In this document: positions 23,194 through 30,892 of the stretch, piece by piece
How the letters are laid out: the number at the start of each line of letters is the position of its first letter
Position numbering within the stretch: position 1 is the first letter of the stretch
Assembly: GCF_937958975.1 (NCBI RefSeq)
Contig: NZ_CALGRE010000039.1
Span: 1 to 33,389 of the forward strand
Source: an uncultured Eubacterium sp.
Lineage (GTDB): Bacteria; Bacillota; Clostridia; Lachnospirales; Lachnospiraceae
Length of the DNA: 33,389 nt
Reading direction: 5' to 3'
Position numbers and translations under genes: made by a program
The notes under the pieces: model-generated
Seen by the model: the letters and a program-made list of their open reading frames with translations, nothing else
What the model was told of the DNA's origin: nothing
Database searches by the model: none

Positions 23194-24970
23194 ATTATTT
23201 AGATGTGGGACTACATTTATTTGTATTGTTTTAATGATATCCATGTGCTGGAACTTAAATGTTATAAATGCAAAAGAAAAAATACAGCTTTCTAATACAT
23301 CATTAGAACTTGATAAGGGAACATCAAAGAAACTAAAGCTTCTGAATGTACCTTCGAATGCGACAATAAAGTGGAAGACAACAAATAAATACGCACTCAC
23401 TGTATCCAAAAAGGGAAAGGTAAAAGCCGTTAATTCCGGTAATGCCGTTATTAAAGCAACATATAAAGGAGTGACATATACTTGTGCAATAAAGGTTCCC
23501 GATCCGGATAGGAAAATCAGAATCAATTGTTATAATGTAACGCTAAATGAGGGAAAAACATTTCAGTTGGCAACAAAATCAACAAGACCGGTGACATATC
23601 AGTCGGAAAACGAGAGTATTGCGACGGTAGATACCAACGGATTGATTACGGCTGTAAACCCGGGTGTTACAACGATAACAGTCAAGACAGAAACAACATA
23701 TACCAGATGTACGGTAAATGTAGATTCTAATGATGTCACAGTCACAAATTCTAATTGGCTTACCAATAAAAAAGTTACGGGTGTAAGGCGTCTGACTAAG
23801 AAAAATCATATTGTATATGACAATATTACTTGGGCAAAAAATAAGGATATAACTTTTAAGATTGATAATCTGGATGAGAATAACATAAAAAAATGTGTTT
23901 GGAGTTCGACAGATGAGACAATTGTGTCAGTGCCGAAGAATAGAAAAGATAGTAAAATTATTGCAGAAGCACGCACATTAAAACAGGGAACAGCAATTAT
24001 TCGGGCAACGGTTACAGATAAAGAGGGAAATGAAAATATATATTCGAATTATGTATATGTGTCGGCACCATCGGTTAATACAAGCAATGTTATTGTTTAT
24101 GGGCCAAGTGCAGGTGAGCATAGACAACAGTATATATCCTTTGCAGGATTGAATAAATATAGTAAAGTGAAATGGAGCAATTCCAATACGAATTTAGTAA
24201 CGTTTACAGAGTACAATACGAAAATTGCATTGTCAGGTTTAAAAGAGGGAAGCGGTACAATTACTGCCTCTGTAGATGGTAAGTCATATAAAATAAACTA
24301 CGTTGTAATAAATCCTGTGTTTGGGAAAATAGCGGCAGTGATACCAAAGGGAAAGACAACAAGGTTATCTGTTTCAGGTATCAAAGAAATAATTCCACTA
24401 TACTCTATTAGAAATAAAAATGTAGCGACAGTTAAAAGTGATGGAACGATAAAAGGTAAAAAATCCGGAGTTACATATTTGGATGTTAAAATTGGAAGTT
24501 GTACGTTTAGCTACAGAGTTGAAGTGGCAGCTAAGGGAGTGAAAAAAATTATCGATAAGGCTACATATATCGTAAATCACTGGAAATACAGTCAGGCAAA
24601 AAGAATGAAAAAGGGTTATTATGATTGTTCTGCCTTAGTATGGAAAGGATATAAGGCATATAAGAGTTACCAAAAGAGGCTTGGCAGTAAGTATTCAGCC
24701 CTGCCGGCAGGAGAGTTGTTTGATTATTTATATAAGAAAGGTCAAATAGTATATTTTGGCTATATTGGTACAGACAATATGAAACCCGGAGATTTGATTT
24801 TTTATGGAGATTATGCGAGCGCAGTGCGATATAGCACACCGGGGAGAACGCTTGATATATATCATGTGGCTATGTATGCCGGACATGGCCAGGTAGTTGA
24901 AAAAGGCGGTCAGACCATGAACTATAATAATATAAGGCATATAGTAGGAATAGGAAGGGTGATAGATTGA
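23174..24970 (+). CDS. secreted cell-wall hydrolase: Big_2-type Ig domains plus NlpC/P60
   Basis: This is an exported protein of 598 residues. The N-terminal signal or anchor is at 8-30 (LFRCGTTFICIVLMISMCW). At least two Big_2-like Ig domains follow (IQLSNTSLELDKGTSKKLKL near 37-108 and 115-182), and further strand-rich repeats run to about 450. The C-terminal 140 residues are an NlpC/P60 cysteine peptidase with Cys485 in YYDCSALVW, His564 in DIYHVAMYAG and the typical MKPGDLIFYG. Such enzymes cut peptide stems of peptidoglycan. Translation probably starts at 23174, just after GGGAG, because the signal peptide begins there; an upstream in-frame ATG at 23117 would add 19 odd residues inside the previous gene. 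It overlaps both neighbours. Confidence 0.88.
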   Translation: MEKTRDKLFRCGTTFICIVLMISMCWNLNVINAKEKIQLSNTSLELDKGTSKKLKLLNVPSNATIKWKTTNKYALTVSKKGKVKAVNSGNAVIKATYKGVTYTCAIKVPDPDRKIRINCYNVTLNEGKTFQLATKSTRPVTYQSENESIATVDTNGLITAVNPGVTTITVKTETTYTRCTVNVDSNDVTVTNSNWLTNKKVTGVRRLTKKNHIVYDNITWAKNKDITFKIDNLDENNIKKCVWSSTDETIVSVPKNRKDSKIIAEARTLKQGTAIIRATVTDKEGNENIYSNYVYVSAPSVNTSNVIVYGPSAGEHRQQYISFAGLNKYSKVKWSNSNTNLVTFTEYNTKIALSGLKEGSGTITASVDGKSYKINYVVINPVFGKIAAVIPKGKTTRLSVSGIKEIIPLYSIRNKNVATVKSDGTIKGKKSGVTYLDVKIGSCTFSYRVEVAAKGVKKIIDKATYIVNHWKYSQAKRMKKGYYDCSALVWKGYKAYKSYQKRLGSKYSALPAGELFDYLYKKGQIVYFGYIGTDNMKPGDLIFYGDYASAVRYSTPGRTLDIYHVAMYAGHGQVVEKGGQTMNYNNIRHIVGIGRVID

Positions 24971-25146
24971 TGGAATATGATATAGGAAATATTGTGACAT
25001 TGAAAAAAGGACACCCATGTGGAGCAAATGAATGGGAAATTATACGAACCGGTGCAGATTTTAAGTTAAAATGTAAAGGCTGCGGGAGGATTGTTATGAT
25101 TCCCCGTAAGGCTTTTGAAAAAAGTGTAAAGAAAATAATAGAATAA
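24970..25146 (+). CDS. DUF951 family small zinc-ribbon-like protein
   Basis: This is a 58-residue protein beginning MEYDIGNIVTLKKGHPCGAN. Residues 1-45 fit DUF951 (family known, function not): GHPCG with Cys17, then ADFKLKCKGCGRIVMIPR with Cys35 and Cys38. These cysteines could hold a metal. The ATG overlaps the stop of the hydrolase gene by one base (TGATG), so it is translated by coupling. In many Firmicutes DUF951 sits in core gene clusters, so its place behind a wall hydrolase may only reflect operon shuffling. Confidence 0.85.
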   Translation: MEYDIGNIVTLKKGHPCGANEWEIIRTGADFKLKCKGCGRIVMIPRKAFEKSVKKIIE

Positions 25147-25147
25147 T

Positions 25148-25184
25148 AAAAGGCATATAGTTTATTACGAGCTATATGCCTTTT
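25148..25184 (+). terminator. terminator after the DUF951 gene
   Basis: Thirteen-base perfect stem AAAAGGCATATAG (25148-25160) with CTATATGCCTTTT (25172-25184) and an 11-base loop. It starts just after the stop codon and ends ten bases before the next -35. Confidence 0.85.
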
Positions 25185-25193
25185 ATTTAGCTA

Positions 25194-25249
25194 TTGACAA
25201 AATATTAAAACACATGTATTATTGTATTAATCAATTAATACAATAATAC
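25194..25249 (+). promoter_or_regulatory. GntR-ABC operon promoter with a perfect 16-bp operator dyad
   Basis: TTGACA (25194-25199), 17 bases, TATTAT (25217-25222). A perfect inverted repeat, GTATTATTGTATTAAT (25216-25231), CA, ATTAATACAATAATAC (25234-25249), begins at the -10 and covers the start of transcription. A bound GntR dimer would stop initiation. This is the typical self-repression arrangement of YtrA-subfamily operons. Confidence 0.88.
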
Positions 25250-25268
25250 GATGATAGGAGGAAAGATA

Positions 25269-25631
25269 ATGCCATGGGAGTTAAAGAATGACAGACCCAT
25301 ATATACACAGCTTTTGGAACAAATAGAACAGAAAATTGTTACAGGAGAGTATTCACTTGGCAGTAGAATGCCCTCAGTGAGAGATTTAGCAGCAGAGGCT
25401 TCGGTTAACCCCAATACCATGCAGAGAGCAATGACGGAACTGGAAAATAGAGGGCTTATTATCACCAATAGAACTTCCGGTAGAAGTGTCACAGAGAATA
25501 TGGCTGTAATTAATCAGATTAGGGAAAGCAGGGCGATTCAATATACAAGAGAGTATGTGGATAGGATGACGGAGTTGAAGTATGGAAAAAAAGAAATGAT
25601 TCATCTAATTGAGAAGGGAGAAAATAAATGA
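25269..25631 (+). CDS. GntR-family regulator, YtrA subfamily
   Basis: This is a small transcriptional repressor of 120 residues. The winged helix lies at 9-76 (PIYTQLLEQIEQKIVTGEYS, MPSVRDLAAEASVNPNTMQR, ENRGLIITNRTSGRSV) and is followed by only about 45 residues of helix, the short dimer tail that marks the YtrA subfamily and its lack of a large ligand domain. AGGAGG at 25256-25261 sets the start at 25269, not the upstream ATG at 25251. The stop overlaps the ATPase start (ATGA), a coupled operon. It should bind the dyad at 25216-25249. YtrA-type operons often respond to cell-wall-active peptides, but the inducer here is unknown. Confidence 0.93.
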   Translation: MPWELKNDRPIYTQLLEQIEQKIVTGEYSLGSRMPSVRDLAAEASVNPNTMQRAMTELENRGLIITNRTSGRSVTENMAVINQIRESRAIQYTREYVDRMTELKYGKKEMIHLIEKGENK

Positions 25632-26326
25632 ACGTTTTATTTGAATGTAAAGATTTAAAGAAGAGTTATGGAAAAAAGCAGGCGTTAAAGGGCATTACAT
25701 TACAAATTGAAAGTGGTCAGATTATCGGACTTTTAGGGCCCAATGGTAGTGGAAAGACGACTTTAATTAAAATTGCAAATGGATTGCTGACACCAAGTGG
25801 GGGAGAGATAACCATTAATGGAAAAAATATAGGAATAGAAACGAAGAAGATTGTTTCATATTTGCCGGAAAGAACATACTTAAATAATCGTATGAAAGTA
25901 AAGGATATGATAAAGTATTTTAAGGATTTTTATGAGGATTTTGATGTGGAAAGGGCATATGATATGCTTTCGAAGTTAAATATAAATCCAGAGGATAAGC
26001 TTAAGACAATGTCAAAGGGAACAAGAGAAAAAGTTCAATTAATATTGGTTATGAGTAGGAAAGCACAGGTGTATTTTTTAGATGAGCCAATCGGAGGCGT
26101 AGACCCGGCAGCAAGAGATTATATACTTAATACCATTATCACAAATTATAATCCTGAGGCATCGGTTATTATTTCAACACATTTGATTTCGGATATTGAG
26201 AAGGTCTTAGATGATGTAATAATGATAAAGGATGGAGAGCTGATTATGCACAAAAAGGTAGATGACATAAGAGAAGAATACGGAAAGTCAGTTGATGAAG
26301 TTTTTAGGGAGGTATTTAGATGTTAG
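25628..26326 (+). CDS. ABC transporter ATP-binding protein (YtrB-like)
   Basis: This is a 232-residue nucleotide-binding subunit. Walker A is GPNGSGKT (37-44), the signature region MSKGTREKVQL (128-138) departs from LSGGQ as in other YtrB/BcrA-like proteins, Walker B is VYFLDEP (148-154) with Glu153, the D-loop is GGVDP and the switch His is His185 in STHL. The Q-loop region reads SYLPERTYLNN, where an expected Gln is replaced, also seen in YtrB. All catalytic residues are otherwise intact. It overlaps both neighbours by a few bases. With the downstream permease it makes a complete two-gene transporter, either exporting or removing an antimicrobial compound or moving a lipid-linked substrate. 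Confidence 0.92.
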   Translation: MNVLFECKDLKKSYGKKQALKGITLQIESGQIIGLLGPNGSGKTTLIKIANGLLTPSGGEITINGKNIGIETKKIVSYLPERTYLNNRMKVKDMIKYFKDFYEDFDVERAYDMLSKLNINPEDKLKTMSKGTREKVQLILVMSRKAQVYFLDEPIGGVDPAARDYILNTIITNYNPEASVIISTHLISDIEKVLDDVIMIKDGELIMHKKVDDIREEYGKSVDEVFREVFRC

Positions 26327-27120
26327 GAAAATTAATAAAACATGAATTTAGAGCTACTGCCAGAGAGGTTTTGGGGTTATATGCGATTGTGCTGGTTATT
26401 ACAGTTGTATTAAAAGGTATGTTGGAGATTCAGAATATATTTCATGTGGATAATGGGATTATGTCAATGCTGACAGCGGTAACAATATTTGCGTTTGTTT
26501 TAGGGATTATTGCCGTGATATTGGGGTCGTTCATACTAATGATAAAAAGATTTTACGACAATATGTTAAAAGATGAGGGGTATTTGTCTTTTACACTTCC
26601 GGTATCTGTCGGACAGCATATTGCCAGTAAGTCTATTATAAGTTATGTGTGGATGATTTTATCGTTCGTTTTTGTGGGACTTATGCTTGTTATTTTGGGA
26701 CTTGGAGATAATGAGCTGATAGGAGCTATTAAAGATGTTTTCAGTGAAGCTGTCAAAATGATTCAAGAGACAAATTCAATGAAATATGTTGTTGAAGTAA
26801 TTGTGATGCTGTTGCTTACAGGATATGTATATATAAGTATGGGGTATGCATGTTTTAGTATAGGACAGACGTTTGGAAAGAATAAAATACTTGGTGCATT
26901 TGTATCTTATCTTGTAATATACTTTATAGGGCAAATTGTAAGTGCTATCTTTATGGTAATATTATTTGGCAGTAATATGGATGCATTAAATAATGCGGAG
27001 ATGACAAAATCCTTTTTCCAGCCATTGATGATATTTTCTATAGTTTTTGCAGTAATAGAATGTATTGTATTTAATATTATTACACATGTTATGTTAAGTA
27101 AAAAATTAAATTTACAGTAA
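26320..27120 (+). CDS. ABC transporter membrane subunit
   Basis: This is a 266-residue integral membrane protein starting MLGKLIKHEFRATAREVLGL, the usual N-terminal amphipathic opening of ABC-2-type permeases. About six membrane helices are visible (20-40, 55-80, 105-125, 160-185, 195-215, 235-255). It overlaps the ATPase gene by seven bases, so the two subunits are made together. The substrate cannot be read from the sequence. No extra domain or partner subunit is present. The operon ends in a terminator at 27126-27153. Confidence 0.85.
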   Translation: MLGKLIKHEFRATAREVLGLYAIVLVITVVLKGMLEIQNIFHVDNGIMSMLTAVTIFAFVLGIIAVILGSFILMIKRFYDNMLKDEGYLSFTLPVSVGQHIASKSIISYVWMILSFVFVGLMLVILGLGDNELIGAIKDVFSEAVKMIQETNSMKYVVEVIVMLLLTGYVYISMGYACFSIGQTFGKNKILGAFVSYLVIYFIGQIVSAIFMVILFGSNMDALNNAEMTKSFFQPLMIFSIVFAVIECIVFNIITHVMLSKKLNLQ

Positions 27121-27125
27121 AAGAC

Positions 27126-27153
27126 AAAAAGCCCTTGTGAAGAGGGCTTTTTT
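27126..27153 (+). terminator. terminator after the ABC operon
   Basis: AAAAAGCCCT and AGGGCTTTTT form the stem around a short loop, followed by a T run (27149-27153). Confidence 0.85.
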
Positions 27154-27242
27154 GTGTTAATATATTGTTTCGTGATATATTATAATTCCTTGCTTTTCCA
27201 TATAAAGAGGGGAAAGCCAGAGACCAGAAGGAGGTAGAAAGC
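27154..27242 (+). promoter_or_regulatory. leader of the rpsF-ssb-rpsR operon
   Basis: TATAAT at 27181-27186 or TATATT at 27176-27181 could be the -10, but no convincing -35 is seen. An eight-base stem, GCTTTTCC (27192-27199) with GGGAAAGC (27210-27217), precedes the ribosome site AAGGAGG. Bacterial rpsF leaders often bind the S6:S18 dimer for feedback control. I see a hairpin in the right place but cannot confirm the known motif. Confidence 0.4.
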
Positions 27243-27533
27243 ATGAACAAATATGAATTAACAGTTGTTGTTAGTGCAAAACTTGAAGATGAAGGAAGAG
27301 CAGCTGAATTAGATAAGGTAAAAGCACTTATTGAAAAATTTGGCGGTACTATTGCTAACATTGATGATGCTGGAAAGAAGAAATTAGCTTACGAAATCCA
27401 GAAGATGTCAGAAGCATATTATTACTTCATCACTTTTGATACTGATAACACAGATGCGCCAAGCGATATAGAAAACCAGCTTCGTATTATGGAAAATGTT
27501 ATCAGATTTATGTGTGTTGCAGTTGAAGCATAG
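27243..27533 (+). CDS. rpsF: 30S ribosomal protein S6
   Basis: This is a 96-residue S6 protein, starting MNKYELTVVVSAKLEDEGRA, with the ferredoxin-like fold's KKLAYEIQKMSEAYYYFITF (residues 41-60) and the C-terminal RIMENVIRFMCVAVEA. S6 pairs with S18 on the small-subunit platform. AGAAGGAGGTAG is about eight bases before the ATG. The order rpsF-ssb-rpsR is conserved throughout Firmicutes, so this is a fixed core operon. Confidence 0.98.
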   Translation: MNKYELTVVVSAKLEDEGRAAELDKVKALIEKFGGTIANIDDAGKKKLAYEIQKMSEAYYYFITFDTDNTDAPSDIENQLRIMENVIRFMCVAVEA

Positions 27534-27557
27534 TTTGAGGCATGAAAGAGGGTTCAA

Positions 27558-28004
27558 ATGAACAAAGTTATTTTGATGGGTCGTTTGACGAGAGAACCTG
27601 AAGTCAGATATTCTACATCAGGAGACAGTCAGTTGGCCATTGCCAGATATACATTGGCAGTAGACAGAAGATTTAAAAGAGATGGAGAGCAGACAGCAGA
27701 TTTTATCAGATGTGTTGCGTTTGGTAGAAGTGGTGAGTTTGCAGAAAAATATTTCCATCAGGGAACAAAAATAGTAGCAGAGGGTCGTATTCAGACAGGA
27801 AGCTATCAGGATAAGGATGGTAAGACAGTATATACCACAGAGGTGGTTGTAGAGAATCAGGAGTTTGCTGAGAGTAAAGCTGCATCGGATAATGCAGGAT
27901 TTCAGGCACAGCCTGCAGCATCAGCACCTACAGCTCCGGCAGGGGATGGATTTATGAATATTCCGGATAATGTTGATGATTCAGGTTTACCATTCAATTT
28001 TTAG
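27558..28004 (+). CDS. ssb: single-stranded DNA-binding protein
   Basis: This is a 148-residue SSB. The OB-fold covers residues 1-105 (MNKVILMGRLTREPEVRYST, FIRCVAFGRSGEFAEKYFHQ, GRIQTGSYQDKDGKTVYTTE). A short Ala/Pro linker follows, and the acidic tip ends VDDSGLPFNF. The tip is the docking site for replication and repair partners. In most SSB proteins it ends at DDDIPF; here two more residues (Asn-Phe) follow the Pro-Phe. It sits between the two ribosomal genes, its usual place in Firmicutes. AGAGGG is the likely ribosome site. Confidence 0.98.
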   Translation: MNKVILMGRLTREPEVRYSTSGDSQLAIARYTLAVDRRFKRDGEQTADFIRCVAFGRSGEFAEKYFHQGTKIVAEGRIQTGSYQDKDGKTVYTTEVVVENQEFAESKAASDNAGFQAQPAASAPTAPAGDGFMNIPDNVDDSGLPFNF

Positions 28005-28052
28005 TAATCTCTAGTCATTAGGACAGGGAAAATCATAAGGAGGTAAAGCGTT

Positions 28053-28316
28053 ATGCCATATAATAAAAGCGAGAGACCGGATTCTCCAATGAGAAGAAGA
28101 GGCGGTCGTAGAAGAAAAAAAGTTTGTGCATTTTGTGCAAATGAAAATAAAGCGATTGACTATAAAGATGTAGCTACATTAAAGAGATATGTATCTGAGA
28201 GAGGTAAGATTCTTCCTAGAAGAATGACAGGAAACTGTGCAAGACATCAGAGAGCTCTTACAACAGCTGTTAAGAGAGCAAGAAATATCGCATTAATGCC
28301 ATATACAGTTGAATAA
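28053..28316 (+). CDS. rpsR: 30S ribosomal protein S18
   Basis: This is an 87-residue S18, strongly basic, with the core IDYKDVATLKRYVSERGKIL and RRMTGNCARHQRALTTAVKR. The N-terminal part has Cys-x2-Cys (VCAFCANEN), and another Cys lies in GNCARHQ, so it is probably the zinc-binding form of S18 (C+). AAGGAGG precedes the ATG. It ends the rpsF operon, and a terminator follows. Confidence 0.98.
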   Translation: MPYNKSERPDSPMRRRGGRRRKKVCAFCANENKAIDYKDVATLKRYVSERGKILPRRMTGNCARHQRALTTAVKRARNIALMPYTVE

Positions 28317-28328
28317 ATAATGATTATT

Positions 28329-28360
28329 AAAGGCTTTCCCGAGAGTGGGAGAGCCTTTTT
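28329..28360 (+). terminator. terminator after rpsR
   Basis: AAAGGCTTTCCC and GGGAGAGCCTTT form a near-perfect stem around a short loop, followed by a run of T (28356-28361). Confidence 0.88.
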
Positions 28361-28390
28361 TAGTGCCTCTTTTGAAAAAAATAAAATAAA

Positions 28391-28430
28391 TTGTGAAAAA
28401 GTGTAACCAACTGCGAAAAAATGATAGATT
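28391..28430 (+). promoter_or_regulatory. possible promoter of the sigma-factor operon
   Basis: A standard promoter is not obvious. TGTAAC (28402-28407) and TAGATT (28425-28430) are 17 bases apart and could be a weak sigma-A promoter or an ECF-type self-controlled one. The near-identical TGTGAAAAA (28392-28400) and TGCGAAAAA (28412-28420) are 20 bases apart and could bind a regulator. Confidence 0.35.
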
Positions 28431-28463
28431 ATAGGTAACAAGGTGATAACAAAGGAGAATTTC

Positions 28464-29021
28464 ATGGAAGACACTAAAATTATAGACCTGTATTGGCTAC
28501 GCGACGAGAGAGCAATTATAGAAACGGACTTAAAATATGGAAAGTTGTGCAGGCAATTGGCAAAAAATATATTATTTAATTGGGAAGATACAGAAGAAGT
28601 TATGAATGAAACCTATTTAGGTGTATGGAATGCGATTCCGCCGAGCAGACCACAGTATTTAAAAACTTTTATATGTAAGATAACTAAGAATATTGCTATG
28701 AAACAGGTAAGGTATTACCATGCAGGTAAAAGAAAGACGCAAGGGATTGTGTCACTGGATGAAATTGAGGAAATTGTTTCAGGAAAAAGTAATATTGAGA
28801 ACGAATATGAGAAAAAAGAAATCACCGGTTTTATTAATGAATACCTTCGAGATATCGATTTGGAAAAGAGAAATATTTTTTTAAGTAGATATTGGTATTA
28901 TAATTCAATTACTGAAATTGCAAAAATATATGGCATAAGTGAAAGCAAAGTTAAGACAACTTTATTTAGAACAAGAAAAAGGTTAAAAGAATACTTAAAG
29001 GATAAGGGGGTGGAACTATGA
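28464..29021 (+). CDS. ECF-like RNA polymerase sigma factor
   Basis: This is a sigma-70-family protein of 185 residues. Region 2 spans about 22-90 (AIIETDLKYGKLCRQLAKNI, EDTEEVMNETYLGVWNAIPP, FICKITKNIAMKQVRYYHA) and region 4 spans 130-180 with the helix-turn-helix SITEIAKIYGISESKVKTTL. No region 1 or 3 is present, as in ECF sigma factors. The ATG at 28464 is preceded by AAAGGAG (28451-28457, six bases away); an earlier GTG at 28443 has none. The stop overlaps the next start by four bases (ATGA), so it is coupled to a membrane protein, the usual sigma/anti-sigma layout. Confidence 0.93.
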   Translation: MEDTKIIDLYWLRDERAIIETDLKYGKLCRQLAKNILFNWEDTEEVMNETYLGVWNAIPPSRPQYLKTFICKITKNIAMKQVRYYHAGKRKTQGIVSLDEIEEIVSGKSNIENEYEKKEITGFINEYLRDIDLEKRNIFLSRYWYYNSITEIAKIYGISESKVKTTLFRTRKRLKEYLKDKGVEL

Positions 29022-29530
29022 CAAGAGAAACTTTGTTGGAGTGCATTAATAATATAGACGAGGATTTGATAGAAAGTGTGCCAATCGAAAAAGTTATTAA
29101 AAAAGAACATAAAAAAAGATATATAAAGTATATCGCATTGGCAGCGTGCATTGTGGCGGCAATTGGAATGGGGAGAAATGTGGTTTGGAAAACGAAAGAA
29201 CAGGTGAACAATAAAATAGCTGAGTCGGAACAAGCCACATCAAAAAAGCAGGAAGTATTAAGAGGAGTGGGAGACGGTACAGAGTTTTTGTACAATAACA
29301 ATAATTATAGAGTAGTAGAAAATGAAGAGTTTCTAATATCAAATAGTTTGCCGATGTCAGTAGCGAAAAAGGACACAGGTAATTGTTTGAAAAACAACAT
29401 CGGGGATATCAACAATAATATAATCATAGGGGATTTGTACGAGTACAAAAACTGTAATGACTGGTCTGTGCTTGTAGTAAAATTATTGAATGGAACATAT
29501 AAACTGGCAGTAGATGAGGAAAAATATTAA
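29018..29530 (+). CDS. membrane protein, probable anti-sigma partner
   Basis: This is a single-pass membrane protein of 170 residues. The cytoplasmic N-terminus (1-34, MTRETLLECINNIDEDLIES then basic KVIKKEHKKRYIK) and a membrane helix at 36-52 (YIALAACIVAAIGMG) are followed by an exported domain (60-170). This is the common layout of Lachnospiraceae proteins encoded right behind ECF sigma factors, with an N-terminal piece that could hold the sigma. I see no zinc-binding ZAS motif (H-x3-C-x2-C), so this would be a different class of anti-sigma. The role comes from overlap with the sigma gene, not from motifs. Confidence 0.65.
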   Translation: MTRETLLECINNIDEDLIESVPIEKVIKKEHKKRYIKYIALAACIVAAIGMGRNVVWKTKEQVNNKIAESEQATSKKQEVLRGVGDGTEFLYNNNNYRVVENEEFLISNSLPMSVAKKDTGNCLKNNIGDINNNIIIGDLYEYKNCNDWSVLVVKLLNGTYKLAVDEEKY

Positions 29531-29544
29531 AAGAGGTGAAAATT

Positions 29545-30093
29545 ATGAAAAAGAAAATTGTGGTAATTTTTATGGTAATGGCAGTTGTTTTGTCGGGGTG
29601 CGGAAATCATAGTGCGCAAAAGAAAAAAGAAGAAACTACGATACCGGAAAAAATAGAGATAAGCACAGAGGAGAAGGCGAAAGATAACACTGTAATAAAA
29701 AACAGTGGAAAGCTTATTATAAAAGATGGAAAAATCATAAAAGGAAAGAAAAATTGGAAAGATTTTTTGAAAAAAACAGGAAATTCCACTAATGAACCGA
29801 CAAAAATTACAATTAGGCAGTATTATGATGATGAATGTATAAATTCGGTATTAAATTACGATGGACAAAAATATTCGTTGCAGTACGAATCTGAAAGAGG
29901 AGAGGAAAAGAAATATAAGTATTTAGTAGAACGAAGAGGGAAATTGCGGAATGCAGCCTGTGAAGATTATGGTTTTTACTTGGTGAATGATGACAGTCTG
30001 ACTTATGAGCAGTTAATGTGGAGTGTTTTGAGTGGCAATAGTAATGATTGGATAGATTTTCAAACAGTCTTTATGGAAGTGACAGAGTTATAG
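29545..30093 (+). CDS. lipoprotein of the sigma operon
   Basis: This is a 182-residue secreted lipoprotein: signal peptide MKKKIVVIFMVMAVVLSG followed by Cys19 in the lipobox LSGC, then a Lys/Glu-rich linker to about 50. The remaining part (SGKLIIKDGKIIKGKKNWKD, ITIRQYYDDECINSVLNYDG, FYLVNDDSLTYEQLMWSVLS) recalls DUF4362-type lipoproteins, though I have not verified this. The ATG at 29545 with AGAGGTG six bases upstream is preferred over an in-frame GTG at 29536. It follows the membrane partner by 14 bases and is probably one of the genes driven by the sigma factor or its sensory output. Confidence 0.75.
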   Translation: MKKKIVVIFMVMAVVLSGCGNHSAQKKKEETTIPEKIEISTEEKAKDNTVIKNSGKLIIKDGKIIKGKKNWKDFLKKTGNSTNEPTKITIRQYYDDECINSVLNYDGQKYSLQYESERGEEKKYKYLVERRGKLRNAACEDYGFYLVNDDSLTYEQLMWSVLSGNSNDWIDFQTVFMEVTEL

Positions 30094-30098
30094 TGAAT

Positions 30099-30121
30099 AC
30101 CGGACGAATTATTCGTCCGGT
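30099..30121. terminator. bidirectional terminator between the sigma operon and the AraC gene
   Basis: ACCGGACGAA and TTCGTCCGGT form a perfect stem, followed by TGTTTT. The stop codon of the minus-strand AraC gene (30109-30111) lies inside the loop, so one hairpin serves both convergent units. Confidence 0.85.
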
Positions 30122-30864
30122 GTTTTAATATCCCATGCACTGCGATAGTAAAGGTCACGGTATTTTTTAGGCGTCATACCAACCTGTTTTTGAAATACCT
30201 GCGTAAAGTGGCTCTGCGAAGAGAACGATAAATAATTTGCAATTGAGATTAAGCTATAATCACAGTATTTTAGAAGATTTTGTGCCTTTTCTACTTTTTT
30301 TTCACGGATATAATCGCTGATAGAGGTTCCAAGCTCCTGCTTAAAGAGATGTGATAAATAACTCTCAGAAAATCCGGTATAATCAGCTAAGTCATTTATC
30401 GTTATTCTCTCCTTTATATGAACATAAATATATTCGATGCATGTGTTAATGAGCTTAGAAGTTCCACCGCCGTTTTGCAGAAGTCGCATTTTTCCGGTAA
30501 AATCCAATACCATGCGGTCATGAAGAGTTGAGACTTCTTCTATTGTGTGAAGCAGGTCTAGCTTTAATATATAAAAATCACTCAGTCTGTATGCCTGTTC
30601 CATTTCCATTCCGGCAGAAACACAAAATCTTGTTATCATAGCAGTGGTAATAACAAAATGGTATTTTAGGTTTGTTACCGGGTCTCTGGATAATATCCCG
30701 ACACCTTCGGTATCCATAAAACGCTGCTGTTCACAGTTTTTTCGTACAGTATTAATATCCCCGGAACTTACGGCATGATAAAAAGCAAGCTCCTCGTTTT
30801 GAGAGCGGTGGGATAAGTTTTCGTCATTATCTGTTGATTCAAATTGATACCATTCTTTTTGCAT
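30109..30864 (-). CDS. AraC-family transcriptional regulator
   Basis: This is a 251-residue regulator. The C-terminal 100 residues hold the two helix-turn-helix units of the AraC family: ITINDLADYTGFSESYLSHL (154-173) and SLISIANYLSFSSQSHFTQV (204-223), followed by GMTPKKYRDLY. The N-terminal 140 residues are mostly helical, with no cupin motif, so the signal sensed is unclear; the block NLKYHFVITTAMITRFCVSA is common in this subgroup of clostridial regulators. The ribosome site is weak. It is divergent from the GH16 gene, separated by 191 bases with repeated elements, so it is the likely controller of that enzyme. Confidence 0.93.
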   Translation of the reverse strand: MQKEWYQFESTDNDENLSHRSQNEELAFYHAVSSGDINTVRKNCEQQRFMDTEGVGILSRDPVTNLKYHFVITTAMITRFCVSAGMEMEQAYRLSDFYILKLDLLHTIEEVSTLHDRMVLDFTGKMRLLQNGGGTSKLINTCIEYIYVHIKERITINDLADYTGFSESYLSHLFKQELGTSISDYIREKKVEKAQNLLKYCDYSLISIANYLSFSSQSHFTQVFQKQVGMTPKKYRDLYYRSAWDIKTPDE

Positions 30865-30892
30865 ATTTTATTTAATATTCCTTTTGCTTTTG

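Noticed and set aside
25216..25249. The long inverted repeat as an attachment or transposon end
   Set aside because: It overlaps a promoter directly before a GntR gene and has no flanking target repeats or transposase; an operator is far more likely.
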